Positions 1 through 7,167 are shown, counted from the stretch's first letter. The stretch is 47,669 nt of DNA from an uncultured SAR116 cluster alpha proteobacterium (GCA_902558885.1 CACEFQ010000011.1:1-47669); one strand, 5' to 3'. The notes: generated by a model not told the origin, from the letters alone. Translations and numbers: made by a program.

Positions 1-1
1 T

Positions 2-118
2 TACAATAATATTGATATTGATTGGACCAAATCATCTGGTTATAAAATGATAAGGATTAAACATAATGATCTTGTTAGTGAAAAGTTAGAAGAAGAATTT
101 AAAGATTTGATTTTATGA
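2..118 (+). CDS. C-terminal fragment of an unidentified protein (cut by window edge)
   Basis: Thirty-eight codons stay open from the window edge to a TGA at 116-118. The tail has the pattern GYKMIRIKHNDL followed by a short acidic-lysine helix. This resembles the last strand and helix of small PD-(D/E)XK-type endonucleases, which often end in a similar Gly-Tyr/Trp-x-hydrophobic-Ile-Arg motif. The resemblance is only a pattern match and no catalytic residue is inside the window. The start and most of the protein lie to the left. The next gene begins about 100 bases downstream on the same strand. Confidence 0.4.
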   Translation, partial: YNNIDIDWTKSSGYKMIRIKHNDLVSEKLEEEFKDLIL

Positions 119-215
119 TTGAATTTTGAGTTCAGTGGACTAAATTAGTAAGAGGTATTTAATAACCAACTTGTACACCTTGGCATTCGCCTAAAGTACT
201 AAAGCGGAGGAACAA

Positions 216-887
216 ATGAATAATATACTTATATTTCCAAAAAAAGAAAAAAGAGCAAAGCCTTTACCCAGACAAAGAGTATTTTATCTTGGGTTTAGAT
301 ATGTAGGTCCAATGTTATGTCAAGAAATTCAGAATCTATATCTGAAAAGAAAAGGCATAAATAAAGGGGTTAGATGGTGGTCAATGCTTACATATGGAAA
401 GTATGATGAGAGCGATAGTAAAGAGTACTCTATTGAACTTGAACAATGTGAAGAAGATGATGTTCCTAGTATGCTTGACCAATTTGAAATGGGAAAAGAA
501 GTCTCCTTTAAGGAGTTAAGGGATATGGGTTGGCAAGGAGAAATAAATTACTCTGCGAGTGTTATCAAATTATATTCTGCAAGTGTAATTAGTTTAATTC
601 ATAAGTGTTATCACAATGTAATTTTTCCAAATTTTGTAGAACCACTAGAAACAGGACAATTTAATGGAACTGACATTATGATGGAAGCTGGGTCTGCTCA
701 AGGTGCACTTAAAGGAAAAAACTGTTATGCATTTACGCACTTTAGAAATAGATATCCCCTTGGGCATGTATGGATGAATTTACATAAAATAAATACTGAA
801 GAATATGCTGCTGTTCCAGTAAGGCCAAAAGTAAAATTTGAAGAAAGTTTTTATAGTAAAAATTATGTTGATAGAAATAAGAGATAG
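216..887 (+). CDS. Hypothetical protein, 223 aa
   Basis: I do not recognise this protein. It has an ATG start preceded by a strong ribosome site (AGCGGAGG about 6 bases upstream), so it is very likely translated. It is soluble in appearance: no signal peptide, no membrane segment. The N-terminus is basic (KKEKRAKPLPRQR), residues 63-100 are rich in Asp and Glu, and the C-terminal third has aromatic residues and His (AFTHFRNRYPLGHVW, then a basic tail). It sits alone between a partial upstream gene and a 366-base gap. Orphan status and loose surroundings would fit an accessory or horizontally acquired gene, but this is inference. Confidence 0.55.
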   Translation: MNNILIFPKKEKRAKPLPRQRVFYLGFRYVGPMLCQEIQNLYLKRKGINKGVRWWSMLTYGKYDESDSKEYSIELEQCEEDDVPSMLDQFEMGKEVSFKELRDMGWQGEINYSASVIKLYSASVISLIHKCYHNVIFPNFVEPLETGQFNGTDIMMEAGSAQGALKGKNCYAFTHFRNRYPLGHVWMNLHKINTEEYAAVPVRPKVKFEESFYSKNYVDRNKR

Positions 888-1253
888 TATAAACAATGAC
901 TGCTTAACAACGAAATTAACACCGAAAGTCGGCTTGTTGATTTGCTCTACATACATTGATTTTATTGAATAAATTGCTACGCTTAATTAGTTCTAAGGGC
1001 ACCATTTCACTTCAATATGACGTGTTAACACATTGATATGTAATATATTTTGTTTACTTATTAATTAGTGATGCACATGGTTATGCACAAAAACATTCAT
1101 TAAAGTATTAATAGAAAATATAATAAATAGATAGATTTAGATAATATTTGGATGATAAGTGAATGAATTACTTTATGTAATAATATTATTTGTTATTATA
1201 TAATCTACTTTATTATACATTTTGTTTGTAGTTATTAGATTGGTGATTATTTT
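888..1253. other. Gene-free stretch, 366 bases
   Basis: No convincing open frame. A small imperfect stem-loop (AACACCGA, loop, TCGG, TGTT) lies at about 915-935 just after the preceding gene and may end its transcript, although no T-run follows. The left copy of a duplicated bipartite motif lies at 999-1042. The motif TGATGCACAT at 1069-1078 also recurs in the next gap at 1744-1753. The last 140 bases are extremely AT-rich and probably hold the promoter of the following gene. Confidence 0.5.
999..1042 (+). repeat. Bipartite repeat, left copy
   Basis: GCACCATTTCA at 999-1009 and TTGATATGTA at 1033-1042. The same two blocks occur with exactly the same 34-base offset at 1857-1900. The 23 bases between the blocks are only partly alike in the two copies. 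Both copies lie in the spacer upstream of a small orphan gene (starts at 1254 and 1997). Confidence 0.5.
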
Positions 1254-1580
1254 ATGAAATCTTCAAAATTTATGAGTTATACAAATTCTTATTATAAAAC
1301 TAAAGGTGATATGATTTCTGGAGAAGCATCATGGCAAAAAATTGTTAAGAAAAATTTTGATAAATTTAAAAAAGCTGGTGCAATTAGACAAACTGTAAGT
1401 GAAATTTTGAATAAAGAAGAAATTAGAATTAGAGAGATGTGGGAGTATAAAAATGAAGAATCTTTCATTAATTGTCAGAAACTTATTAAAGAAATTGAAG
1501 TTGAGTTAAATGAAAAAAATGATCTGAAAACTAAGACGTTTTCTAATAAAGGTGTAATTTTATATGAAAATGATTTTTAA
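1254..1580 (+). CDS. Hypothetical protein, 108 aa, with a broken paralogue at 9604
   Basis: Small soluble, mostly helical protein of unknown function. Its value as a real gene is supported by a second, inactivated copy in this window (9604-9933), which aligns end to end without gaps through the shared block KNFDKFKKAGA and the later WEYK motif. Both copies share a C-terminal G-V/I-hydrophobic-LY-E/D ending. The alternation of charged and hydrophobic residues and the length (about 105-110 aa) would fit a dimeric ferredoxin-like fold, which is a guess. It starts at an ATG after an AT-rich leader and stands alone between two long gaps. Confidence 0.7.
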   Translation: MKSSKFMSYTNSYYKTKGDMISGEASWQKIVKKNFDKFKKAGAIRQTVSEILNKEEIRIREMWEYKNEESFINCQKLIKEIEVELNEKNDLKTKTFSNKGVILYENDF

Positions 1581-1623
1581 TATTCATCCCAATCTGCTGC
1601 ATACCCTAACTATACATATCTAG

Positions 1624-1650
1624 TCATACCCCCATGCCCGGGGAGTGTGA
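1624..1650. other. Stem-loop with GC-rich stem
   Basis: TCATACCCCC pairs with GGGGAGTGTGA around a 7-base loop: nine of ten pairs form (one G-T wobble, one C-A mismatch). The core is CCC/GGG. No T-run follows, so it is not a standard intrinsic terminator for the gene ending at 1580. Confidence 0.5.
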
Positions 1651-1685
1651 TACTTTAAATGATACATATAAGTGTTATTAAGGAG

Positions 1686-1703
1686 AGGTATATTAATACA
1701 CCT
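1686..1703. other. 18-base near-perfect palindrome
   Basis: The sequence reads AGGTATATTAATACACCT, a two-fold symmetric site with a single mismatched pair. It is of the size of an operator for a dimeric regulator. It is about 290 bases from the next start codon, so an operator role is speculative. Confidence 0.35.
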
Positions 1704-1856
1704 ACATACCCACTTACCCCATACTAGTAACGGTTAATTTAACTGATGCACATTTCGTGTGTATTGACATTAACAATGTAATACATAATCTAAGGGTATA
1801 GCTTATGGAGCAGTGTGTATGGTGCATTGTATAGGCACAGAACTTTCACTCAGAGC

Positions 1857-1900
1857 GCACCATTTCATTTGATTTAGTTGCACTTGATAGTTGATATGTA
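1857..1900 (+). repeat. Bipartite repeat, right copy
   Basis: GCACCATTTCA at 1857-1867 and TTGATATGTA at 1891-1900, with the same 34-base offset as the copy at 999-1042. Confidence 0.5.
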
Positions 1901-1996
1901 GTCATTTTGTAAATAAATTTTTTTTATAAATCTTAATAATTTTTCATTATTGATTATCATTCATCTTTGTGGTTAAGTTATAATTAGGGTGTTTCA

Positions 1997-2296
1997 ATGT
2001 TTTGTGTATTTTTAAATGTCAGATATTCTAATCCTAAATTAATGCATGTTGGTCATCAATATGTAGCATCAAATTTTGACCCTTCAACTTTAAAAGGTTT
2101 AGTTGCTGTTGATGCATATCACATATCTCCTGATAAAGGGCTCGGTATCTTTACTTTTGATAACCAGGCTAATCTTGAAAAGCACATTCCTGTTTTAAAA
2201 GATTTTTTTAAAGACTATGAGGATAGATTTTCTTGCAAGGCAAGTATTGAAACGGGCATAGTTAATGGAGAGTTAGAATATAAAGCTAATAAATAA
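1997..2296 (+). CDS. Hypothetical small protein, 99 aa
   Basis: Not recognised with certainty. The length and the alternation of short strands and helices resemble the dimeric alpha-beta barrel (ferredoxin-like) superfamily of small stress or monooxygenase-like proteins, but no active-site signature is visible. ATG start; no signal peptide or membrane segment. It is flanked by a 416-base gap on the left and a 107-base spacer before the DsrE-like gene on the same strand. It may be co-transcribed with that gene, but the spacer is long for this genome. Confidence 0.55.
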   Translation: MFCVFLNVRYSNPKLMHVGHQYVASNFDPSTLKGLVAVDAYHISPDKGLGIFTFDNQANLEKHIPVLKDFFKDYEDRFSCKASIETGIVNGELEYKANK

Positions 2297-2403
2297 GGCT
2301 TAAATGTTTATTTAATCAATTAATTAATAATATAAAATTATTTGTTAAAGCATATAGATTATTTAAAAGACAAATTAAATTATTTATTTCAGGGGATTTA
2401 TAA

Positions 2404-2766
2404 ATGTCAAAATTTTTAATACACATCCATAGTGGTCCTGACTTAAAAAACAAAGCCACACTTGGAATGTTAGTTGCGATCACAGCATTTAAAAAAGGTG
2501 ATGAAGTTAATATATTTTTAGCTGCAGATGGTACTCATTTATTAAATGTAAAAAGTGAAGGTGAAGTGGTTGGACAAGGAACAGGTGATTTAAAAATTCA
2601 TTTAGATGAACTTAGAGAAAATAACATTAAATTATACGTATCTGGGATGTCAGCTAAAGCAAGAGGATATGATGACAGTTTATTAAATGGTTTTAATGCA
2701 GAGTTTTCAATGCCTGACAAACTTTTAGAACTATCTAAAGAGAGTGATGCTGTTCTTTGTTATTAA
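2404..2766 (+). CDS. DsrE family protein, 120 aa
   Basis: Small cytosolic Rossmann-like protein of the DsrE/DsrF superfamily. These proteins form oligomers and in some members pass sulfur via a cysteine, while many stand-alone members have unknown roles. Visible support: the N-terminal strand MSKFLIHIHSGPDL, the helix-strand pair with KKGDEVNIFLAADG near residues 31-44, and the C-terminal ending DAVLCY. The only cysteine is the penultimate residue (C119), so the classic internal sulfur-carrier cysteine is not obvious. The start is an ATG with GGGG upstream. The family assignment is good; the function is unknown. Confidence 0.7.
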   Translation: MSKFLIHIHSGPDLKNKATLGMLVAITAFKKGDEVNIFLAADGTHLLNVKSEGEVVGQGTGDLKIHLDELRENNIKLYVSGMSAKARGYDDSLLNGFNAEFSMPDKLLELSKESDAVLCY

Positions 2767-2788
2767 ACTCAAATAATAACATTTTTAA

Positions 2789-3178
2789 CTAGTTTAGATT
2801 TTTCATAGCTTTAGACATTTTTTGACTGTCGTCATACAAATTAAATTCAACTTCTAAACCATCTTTAATAACAAAATGGTGTATTGATTTTGAATTCAAA
2901 TTTTCTGCTGTAATAGTTACAAAAACACATACATCTGTTTCATTTGAAACTACTTTTTCTATATCCAGATTAAACCCTGGCCAAACCTTGTCTAATTTGG
3001 CAAGAACGTTCTCTAAGAAGGATTGAAATCCGATGTAAGTTCCTGATAAAGAATGACTGCCATTTATAGTGATTTTACATTCTGGATGATATAATTTTGA
3101 AAGTGACTCCATATCACCTTCTGCAAAATTCTTATAACCACCTAAAACTATCTCTTCTGCTTTCATTTTACTCTCCAT
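2789..3178 (-). CDS. SnoaL-like / NTF2-fold protein, 129 aa
   Basis: Nuclear transport factor 2-fold protein of the SnoaL-like group. This fold serves as isomerase, dehydratase or ligand-binding scaffold, so substrate cannot be inferred. Supporting pattern: an N-terminal helix with YKNFAEGDMESLSKLYHPEC (roughly residues 15-34), then GTYIGFQSFLENVL, then alternating strands ending in HHFVIKDGLEVEFNLYDD. The length of about 130 aa matches the family. It converges on the DsrE-like gene with a 22-base spacer. The start could be residue 1 or the ATG at residue 5. Confidence 0.7.
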   Translation of the reverse strand: MESKMKAEEIVLGGYKNFAEGDMESLSKLYHPECKITINGSHSLSGTYIGFQSFLENVLAKLDKVWPGFNLDIEKVVSNETDVCVFVTITAENLNSKSIHHFVIKDGLEVEFNLYDDSQKMSKAMKNLN

Positions 3179-3591
3179 CTAAGTTTAGACGACTATCCTA
3201 AACACAATTTTATTTTTTTACAATCACCTCCATCTGTCCTGTACACTTACTTCAATAAACATAACTTGAATATTAGTAATTTAAATATTACAGTATGCTA
3301 TCTTTCATCCACTGGGGATAGAAGTAAGCATTTAATTTATGCTGAAGGAACGCACCTAACTTTGATAAAGGAGGGTGACTATGACATTCAGATTATTTTA
3401 ATGGAAACAGTTTGTGAAAGCACGTGAACTTGCACGTATTCACAAGTTGTTAAACAATAGAAAATTAATCTCCTGCAATTGTTGATTGTAAAGTTAATTT
3501 GGTAAATAATGGGAGTATGTTCTATTATATACTCCTTGAATATTATAAAGTTTTAAATTAATAGATTTTTAAATTTTATGGGGATGTTAAT
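3179..3591. other. Gene-free stretch, 413 bases, holding one mini-ORF remnant
   Basis: Divergent spacer between the SnoaL-like gene (minus) and ppnP (plus). It contains a weak inverted pair around 3298-3322 (CTATC/GATAG), a small AGCAT/ATGCT hairpin near 3327-3343, and a strong ribosome site at about 3368-3375. That site leads into a short interrupted frame (3381-3485, listed separately). I see no known riboswitch consensus. Confidence 0.45.
3381..3485 (+). pseudogene. Short 34-codon frame with an in-frame TAA (possibly DUF1127-like)
   Basis: An ATG at 3381 is preceded by an excellent ribosome site (AAAGGAGGG). It codes six residues (MTFRLF), then TAA at 3399-3401. The same frame continues for 27 sense codons with a protein-like, amphipathic, Arg/Lys-rich stretch (WKQFVKARELARIHKLL) and stops at 3483-3485. 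The short length and the pattern Trp-x-x-x-x-x-x-x-Arg-Glu-Leu recall the small basic DUF1127 proteins common in Alphaproteobacteria. This resemblance is weak. It is most likely a recently broken micro-gene; a 6-codon leader peptide or readthrough are the alternatives. Confidence 0.35.
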
Positions 3592-3909
3592 ATGAATAAA
3601 TATCAAGATGTCAACGTTGACAAACTAGCAAATATTTATTTTCAAGGAAATGTTATTAGTAGGAATATTTTTTTAAAAGATGGTTCTAGAAAAACACTTG
3701 GAGTAATGTTGCCTGGTAAATATGAATTTAATACTGAAGCAAGAGAACTTATGGAAATTATGTCTGGAAAACTAAATTTAAAACTTCAAAATGATAACGA
3801 ATGGAAATTGATAAAAGATGGAATGGATTTCAACATTCCTAAAAACTCGTCTTTCCAAGTAGAGGTTTTAGAATTAGTTAACTACTCATGCTCATACTTT
3901 GATGATTAA
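3592..3909 (+). CDS. ppnP: Pyrimidine/purine nucleoside phosphorylase PpnP, 105 aa
   Basis: Cupin-fold nucleoside phosphorylase (DUF1255/UPF0345 family). It splits purine and pyrimidine nucleosides with phosphate to give the free base and ribose-1-phosphate, in the cytosol. Support: the family pattern GVMLPGKYEFNTEARELMEIMSGKL (split here as GVMLPGKYEFNT and ELMEIMSGKL, residues 38-61) and the C-terminal FNIPKNSSFQVEV with the final YSCSYF, all matching E. coli PpnP in order and length (family about 94-105 aa). ATG start with GGGG upstream. It stands alone, in a loose region, so there is no operon partner to suggest a pathway beyond nucleoside salvage. Confidence 0.85.
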   Translation: MNKYQDVNVDKLANIYFQGNVISRNIFLKDGSRKTLGVMLPGKYEFNTEARELMEIMSGKLNLKLQNDNEWKLIKDGMDFNIPKNSSFQVEVLELVNYSCSYFDD

Positions 3910-4280
3910 GATTGTTCACATTCTTATTTGTTTATTTTCAATAAAAATTTATATTGTACATGACATGTCTTGACCACAACATAATGGAGTTTTGATCTTT
4001 ACGTGACCATTTGGATATTTTTAAATTTGAACATTTGATCCATTATCTAACTCTAACTTTTCAAATATTTTAATATTAAATCTTACTTAGCAAAAAACCT
4101 ATTTAAAAACTTCTATTTAATCATTAAACCATAAAAATTTATTTTTTTATTATAAGTAAATCTTATAGTTGTTAACAGATTACCTAGTTTATTGTATGAT
4201 TGAATAATGGAATATTCCTTGATGATCTTTTATAAGTGTAAGAAAAAATTGCTTTAGAAAGTTTTAAGTAAAAAACAGAT
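3910..4280. other. Gene-free stretch, 371 bases, holding one interrupted minus-strand frame
   Basis: The left part contains a small minus-strand frame interrupted by a stop (3949-4086, listed separately). From about 4090 to 4280 the DNA is very AT-rich with no supported gene and probably carries the promoter of the following membrane-protein gene. Confidence 0.45.
3949..4086 (-). pseudogene. Possible remnant of a small Cys-containing protein
   Basis: On the minus strand a frame of about 45 codons reads as protein-like: KLELDNGSNVQI, then TAA (4021-4023), then KYPNGHVKIKTPLCCGQDM followed by SCTI and a final TAA. The CC...C pattern would fit a metal-binding micro-protein. There is no ATG/GTG/TTG upstream in frame. 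Because it is short the coding call is weak; it is listed because the interruption mirrors other remnants nearby. Confidence 0.25.
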
Positions 4281-4628
4281 ATGTTCATTGTTTTAAAAAT
4301 TATATTAACTGCTTTAATTATAGTAATTGTTACAGAAATAGCTAAATTTAATGACAGAATAGGTGGATTAATAGCTGCTTTACCGATAACAACGTTTTTA
4401 ATTTTATTTTGGTTACATTATGAAAATAATTCGGTAGAAAAAATCTCTAATCATGTATCATATACTCTTTTATATGTGCTTCCTACACTGCCAATGTTTC
4501 TAGTTTTTCCTTATCTTATAAATAAATTTGGTTTTTACTGGACCGTTATAATTAGTATATTAATAACTACTTTTTTTATATTTTTAGTCCATTTTTTAAC
4601 TAAAAAATATGGGTATAAGATTTTTTAA
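4281..4628 (+). CDS. DUF3147 family membrane protein, 115 aa
   Basis: Small inner-membrane protein with four predicted hydrophobic segments (about residues 3-22, 30-46, 62-80 and 86-108). The conserved loop after the first segment, NDRIGGLIAALPITTFLILFW in outline (RIGGLIAALP at 26-35), is what I associate with the DUF3147 family. Function unknown. It precedes the TSUP exporter gene by 77 bases on the same strand and may be co-transcribed. No clear ribosome site precedes the ATG. Confidence 0.7.
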   Translation: MFIVLKIILTALIIVIVTEIAKFNDRIGGLIAALPITTFLILFWLHYENNSVEKISNHVSYTLLYVLPTLPMFLVFPYLINKFGFYWTVIISILITTFFIFLVHFLTKKYGYKIF

Positions 4629-4705
4629 AATTATTTTAATGATAATCTGGGAGCATTAAAGTAAATAAACTTTTTTTGACCCAATTTTAAGGCATGAAGT
4701 AATCT

Positions 4706-5455
4706 ATGGATTTAGACTATTTTGAAACATTTACTATAACTTTAATTTTTTTATCTATTTTTTTAGGAGGTATAGTTAAAGGGTCTGTAGGCATTGGAAT
4801 GTCTATGTTTTCCGTTCCAATCATAGCGTTTATATTACCTCCTACTAAAGCAATGATGCTTTTATGTTTTCCTGTAATTGTAACAAACCTTATTCAAATG
4901 AATATAAAAAAAGGAATAAGCAATTATAGATTCCTACCTATGTTCATAATGCTTTTTGTAGGAATAGTAATTGGTGGTAAGTTGATACTAAACCTAAACT
5001 ATAAGTCAATTTCAATAATCATTGCTTTAACTATTGTTTTTTTTACATTATTTAATTTTTTTGGGTTAAATCTAAAAAATATAAAACAAAAAAATGAAAA
5101 AATATTATCTGTAATTACTGGTTTTTTCTCAGGAATACTTGGTGGATTATCTACATTTTATGCACCACCAATAATTACCTTTTTAGTTTCATTAAATTTA
5201 GAAAAAGAAAGTTTTATAAGAACAACAGCTACAATGTATTTTTTAGCTTCAATACCATTGTATTCATCGCTTATTTACCATGGTTTAGGTAATTTTTATG
5301 ATTTGTTAATAAGTTTGGTTATAACTGCTCCAGCATTATTAGGTCAGTATTTTGGAACTAAAATTAGGATGAAGTTATCTAATGAAATATTTAGAAAGAC
5401 CATTTTATCAATTTTAATAGTTATTGGATTTTCATTATTAATTAAAAATTTATAA
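4706..5455 (+). CDS. TSUP (TauE/SafE) family permease, 249 aa
   Basis: Inner-membrane protein of the sulfite exporter TauE/SafE family (TSUP), about 8 hydrophobic segments over 249 residues, the usual size. Members move sulfite, sulfoacetate or other organic anions; the substrate here is unknown. Support: the two internally related Gly-rich motifs, GGIVKGSVGIGMSM near residue 21 and SGILGGLSTFYAPP near residue 142. A clear paralogue lies at 29422-30162 on the other strand, with the same motifs and spacing. It follows the DUF3147 gene and converges on a CBS-pair gene with a 7-base gap. Confidence 0.85.
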   Translation: MDLDYFETFTITLIFLSIFLGGIVKGSVGIGMSMFSVPIIAFILPPTKAMMLLCFPVIVTNLIQMNIKKGISNYRFLPMFIMLFVGIVIGGKLILNLNYKSISIIIALTIVFFTLFNFFGLNLKNIKQKNEKILSVITGFFSGILGGLSTFYAPPIITFLVSLNLEKESFIRTTATMYFLASIPLYSSLIYHGLGNFYDLLISLVITAPALLGQYFGTKIRMKLSNEIFRKTILSILIVIGFSLLIKNL

Positions 5456-5462
5456 AATTTTA

Positions 5463-5903
5463 TTAATATAGCCAACTCTTTAAGTAATCATTTTCTAAAT
5501 TATATTTTTCTATTAATCTTTTAACTACATCTCCAATAGATATTATTCCTATTAAATTTTCTCCTTCTATTATTGGAATATGTCTAATTTTATTAACTGT
5601 CATAATATCCATAAGTTCATCTGATTTTGTATTTTTATTACATGTTATAACCTTAGAGGTCATAATAGTACTAACAAGAGAATTTTTTAGATTTTTTTTT
5701 ATATCATTAGCTAATTCACGAATAATATCTCTTTCGGAAATAATGCCACACAATGTTTTTTGGTTTTTAACTACAGGTATTGCACCTATATTATTTTTAG
5801 CTAATAGATTAATTGCTTCATAGATTGTATTATCTTCATTTAAGCAAATTATATCTCGGCCTAACAGCTTTGAGATAAGAATATTTTCATTTTTTGAAGC
5901 CAT
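5463..5903 (-). CDS. CBS-domain pair protein, 146 aa
   Basis: Stand-alone tandem CBS domains (a Bateman module), probably an adenine-nucleotide sensor; the partner is not evident. Two repeats are visible: residues about 15-70 (TIYEAINLLAKNNIGAIPVV, then LCGIISERDIIRELA) and 80-140 (VSTIMTSKVITC, then LMDIMTVNKIRHIPII and LIGIISIGDVVKRLI). I chose the ATG whose first base is 5903 rather than the GTG three codons upstream: GGGAG sits 8 bases before this ATG and would overlap the GTG. The 14-base direct repeats at 5927-5959 lie in its upstream region. Confidence 0.85.
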   Translation of the reverse strand: MASKNENILISKLLGRDIICLNEDNTIYEAINLLAKNNIGAIPVVKNQKTLCGIISERDIIRELANDIKKNLKNSLVSTIMTSKVITCNKNTKSDELMDIMTVNKIRHIPIIEGENLIGIISIGDVVKRLIEKYNLENDYLKSWLY

Positions 5904-5926
5904 TTTACCCACTCCCGCAAAAAATT

Positions 5927-5959
5927 AATATTTTATTATTAAAATAATATTTTATTATT
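5927..5959. repeat. Two direct copies of a 14-base AT block
   Basis: AATATTTTATTATT occurs at 5927-5940 and again at 5946-5959, a 19-base period, in the spacer between the CBS-pair gene (minus) and the haemoglobin remnant (plus). The sequence is so AT-rich that chance or slippage is a real alternative to a regulatory role. Confidence 0.4.
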
Positions 5960-5994
5960 CAGAGAATGTTTAGTTTTTTTAGTTAACTTATTAA

Positions 5995-6382
5995 TTGAAA
6001 GCCTTATTTCAAAAATTTTTTGTTGATGTTAATATGGTAAAGTTAATTCTTCATCAAGCTGAATTTATTTCCTTCGTAATGGGGAAGCCTCTTACAGATT
6101 ATCCTGATGATTTCCTAAGAAAGGGCCATACAGCTTTTAATATAACTGATATTCAATTTGATGAAATAGTAAATATCCTCGAAAAAATTTTGATAATTTT
6201 TAAGTTGAAAATAAAGATATTATTTCATTCAAAGATGCTATTGATAGAAATAGACATTTAATAGTCATGGTTGAAAAAATCGAAAAAACTGAAGAACAAA
6301 AAATAGATAAAGATATGGAGCTATATTTAAAAATGAAGCTAGTGAATTAAAATTAGATATCACAAGCTTTTTTAAATTTTAA
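5995..6382 (+). pseudogene. Decayed truncated haemoglobin (trHb) gene
   Basis: The frame starting at 5995 carries a group-1-like truncated haemoglobin core: FFVDVNMVKLILHQAEF, then MGKPL, then LRKGHTAFNIT with the expected proximal His, then FDEIVNILEKIL. Around 6190 this frame runs into nonsense, while another frame takes over with protein-like sequence (VENKDIISFKDAIDRN, HLIVMVEKI) after a TAA. A third frame gives a plausible ending (KNEASELKLDITSFFKF, stop at 6380-6382). The missing N-terminal helix is partly readable in yet another frame upstream of 5995 (about 5979-6012, LLIESLISKIF). At least two, probably three, frameshifts and a stop show loss of function. It lies between CBS and purN genes and has no intact haem partner nearby. 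Confidence 0.7.
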
Positions 6383-6529
6383 TAATATTTTACTTATTAA
6401 TATAATTATTAGTTATCTGTTAATAAAATAAGCAATTCCTTAATCAGATTTATTATAATTTTCTTATATTTTTTTTTTATTTAGTTTAGAACATAGATAA
6501 TTTTGTAACTAATATCTCTGGTAGTTTTG

Positions 6530-7072
6530 ATGAGTCATAATATAGCTGTTCTTTTAAGTGGTAATGGTTCCAATTTAAAAGCTATAATAGACAAAGGTAT
6601 AAAGGTAAGTTTTGTTGCATCTAATAATTCTAAAGCTTTAGGTTTAAAGATTGCCAAAAATGCCAATATACCATCATACTTTTGGAAGAATGTCTCAAAG
6701 TTAGAAGAAGAAGTATTAAAGTTAATCATTGATAATGATATTAAATTATTGGTACTTGCTGGTTATATGAGATTGTTAAGTCAAAATTTTGTAAATTCTT
6801 TGCCTTCTAAATTTATTATTAATGTTCATCCATCTTTATTGCCAAAGTACAAGGGTATGAACGCCATTAAGCAAGCAATTGACGATTGTGCAGAGTATAC
6901 AGGTGTAACAATACATTATGTAGATGAGGGAATGGATAGTGGATCCATAATTAAACAATATAGTATTAAAATCAATGAAAATGATACTGTGGAATCTTTA
7001 AAAGAACGTTTGCAAGCTATAGAACACCGTCTTTATTCTGATACAATAAAATCTATTTTAATTAAGAATTAA
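6530..7072 (+). CDS. purN: Phosphoribosylglycinamide formyltransferase, 180 aa
   Basis: Transfers the formyl group of 10-formyl-tetrahydrofolate to GAR, third step of de novo purine synthesis, in the cytosol. Support: N-terminal IAVLLSGNGSNLKAI (GAR phosphate-binding loop), the central INVHPSLLPKYKGMNAIKQA region with catalytic Asn and His, and VTIHYVDEGMDSGSII with the catalytic Asp. At 180 residues it is slightly shorter than E. coli PurN (212). I use the ATG at 6530; a TTG lies one codon upstream. It stands apart from purM, its usual partner, which is not in the window. A 145-base AT-rich spacer precedes it. Confidence 0.92.
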   Translation: MSHNIAVLLSGNGSNLKAIIDKGIKVSFVASNNSKALGLKIAKNANIPSYFWKNVSKLEEEVLKLIIDNDIKLLVLAGYMRLLSQNFVNSLPSKFIINVHPSLLPKYKGMNAIKQAIDDCAEYTGVTIHYVDEGMDSGSIIKQYSIKINENDTVESLKERLQAIEHRLYSDTIKSILIKN

Positions 7073-7167
7073 CAAGATTTAAATTTAAATATATTTTATT
7101 TTATTACTTTATAGTTAACTATGGTTAGTATATAAATTTATTCTTGGTTGAAGGTTTTAGTTATGGT

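Larger units (their letters stand above)
1581..1996. other. Gene-free stretch, 416 bases, with a GC-richer island
   Basis: No supported open frame on either strand. About 1590-1870 is richer in G and C than the surrounding DNA and contains a strong stem-loop (1624-1650), a near-perfect 18-base palindrome (1686-1703) and the right copy of the bipartite repeat (1857-1900). An ATGGTGC/GCACCAT inverted pair (1819-1825 and 1857-1863) lies near the end. The last 100 bases are AT-rich and lead into the next gene. This could be a structured RNA, a remnant of an insertion, or plain spacer. Confidence 0.45.

Noticed and set aside
1819-1863. ATGGTGC and GCACCAT as a possible tRNA acceptor stem
   Set aside because: The pair is only 31 bases apart, and there is no TTC-arm, D-arm or anticodon arm between; a tRNA would need about 60 bases.
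3298-3380. Riboswitch upstream of the micro-gene at 3381
   Set aside because: Small inverted pairs and a strong SD are present, but I could not match any known riboswitch core (glycine, SAM, others).
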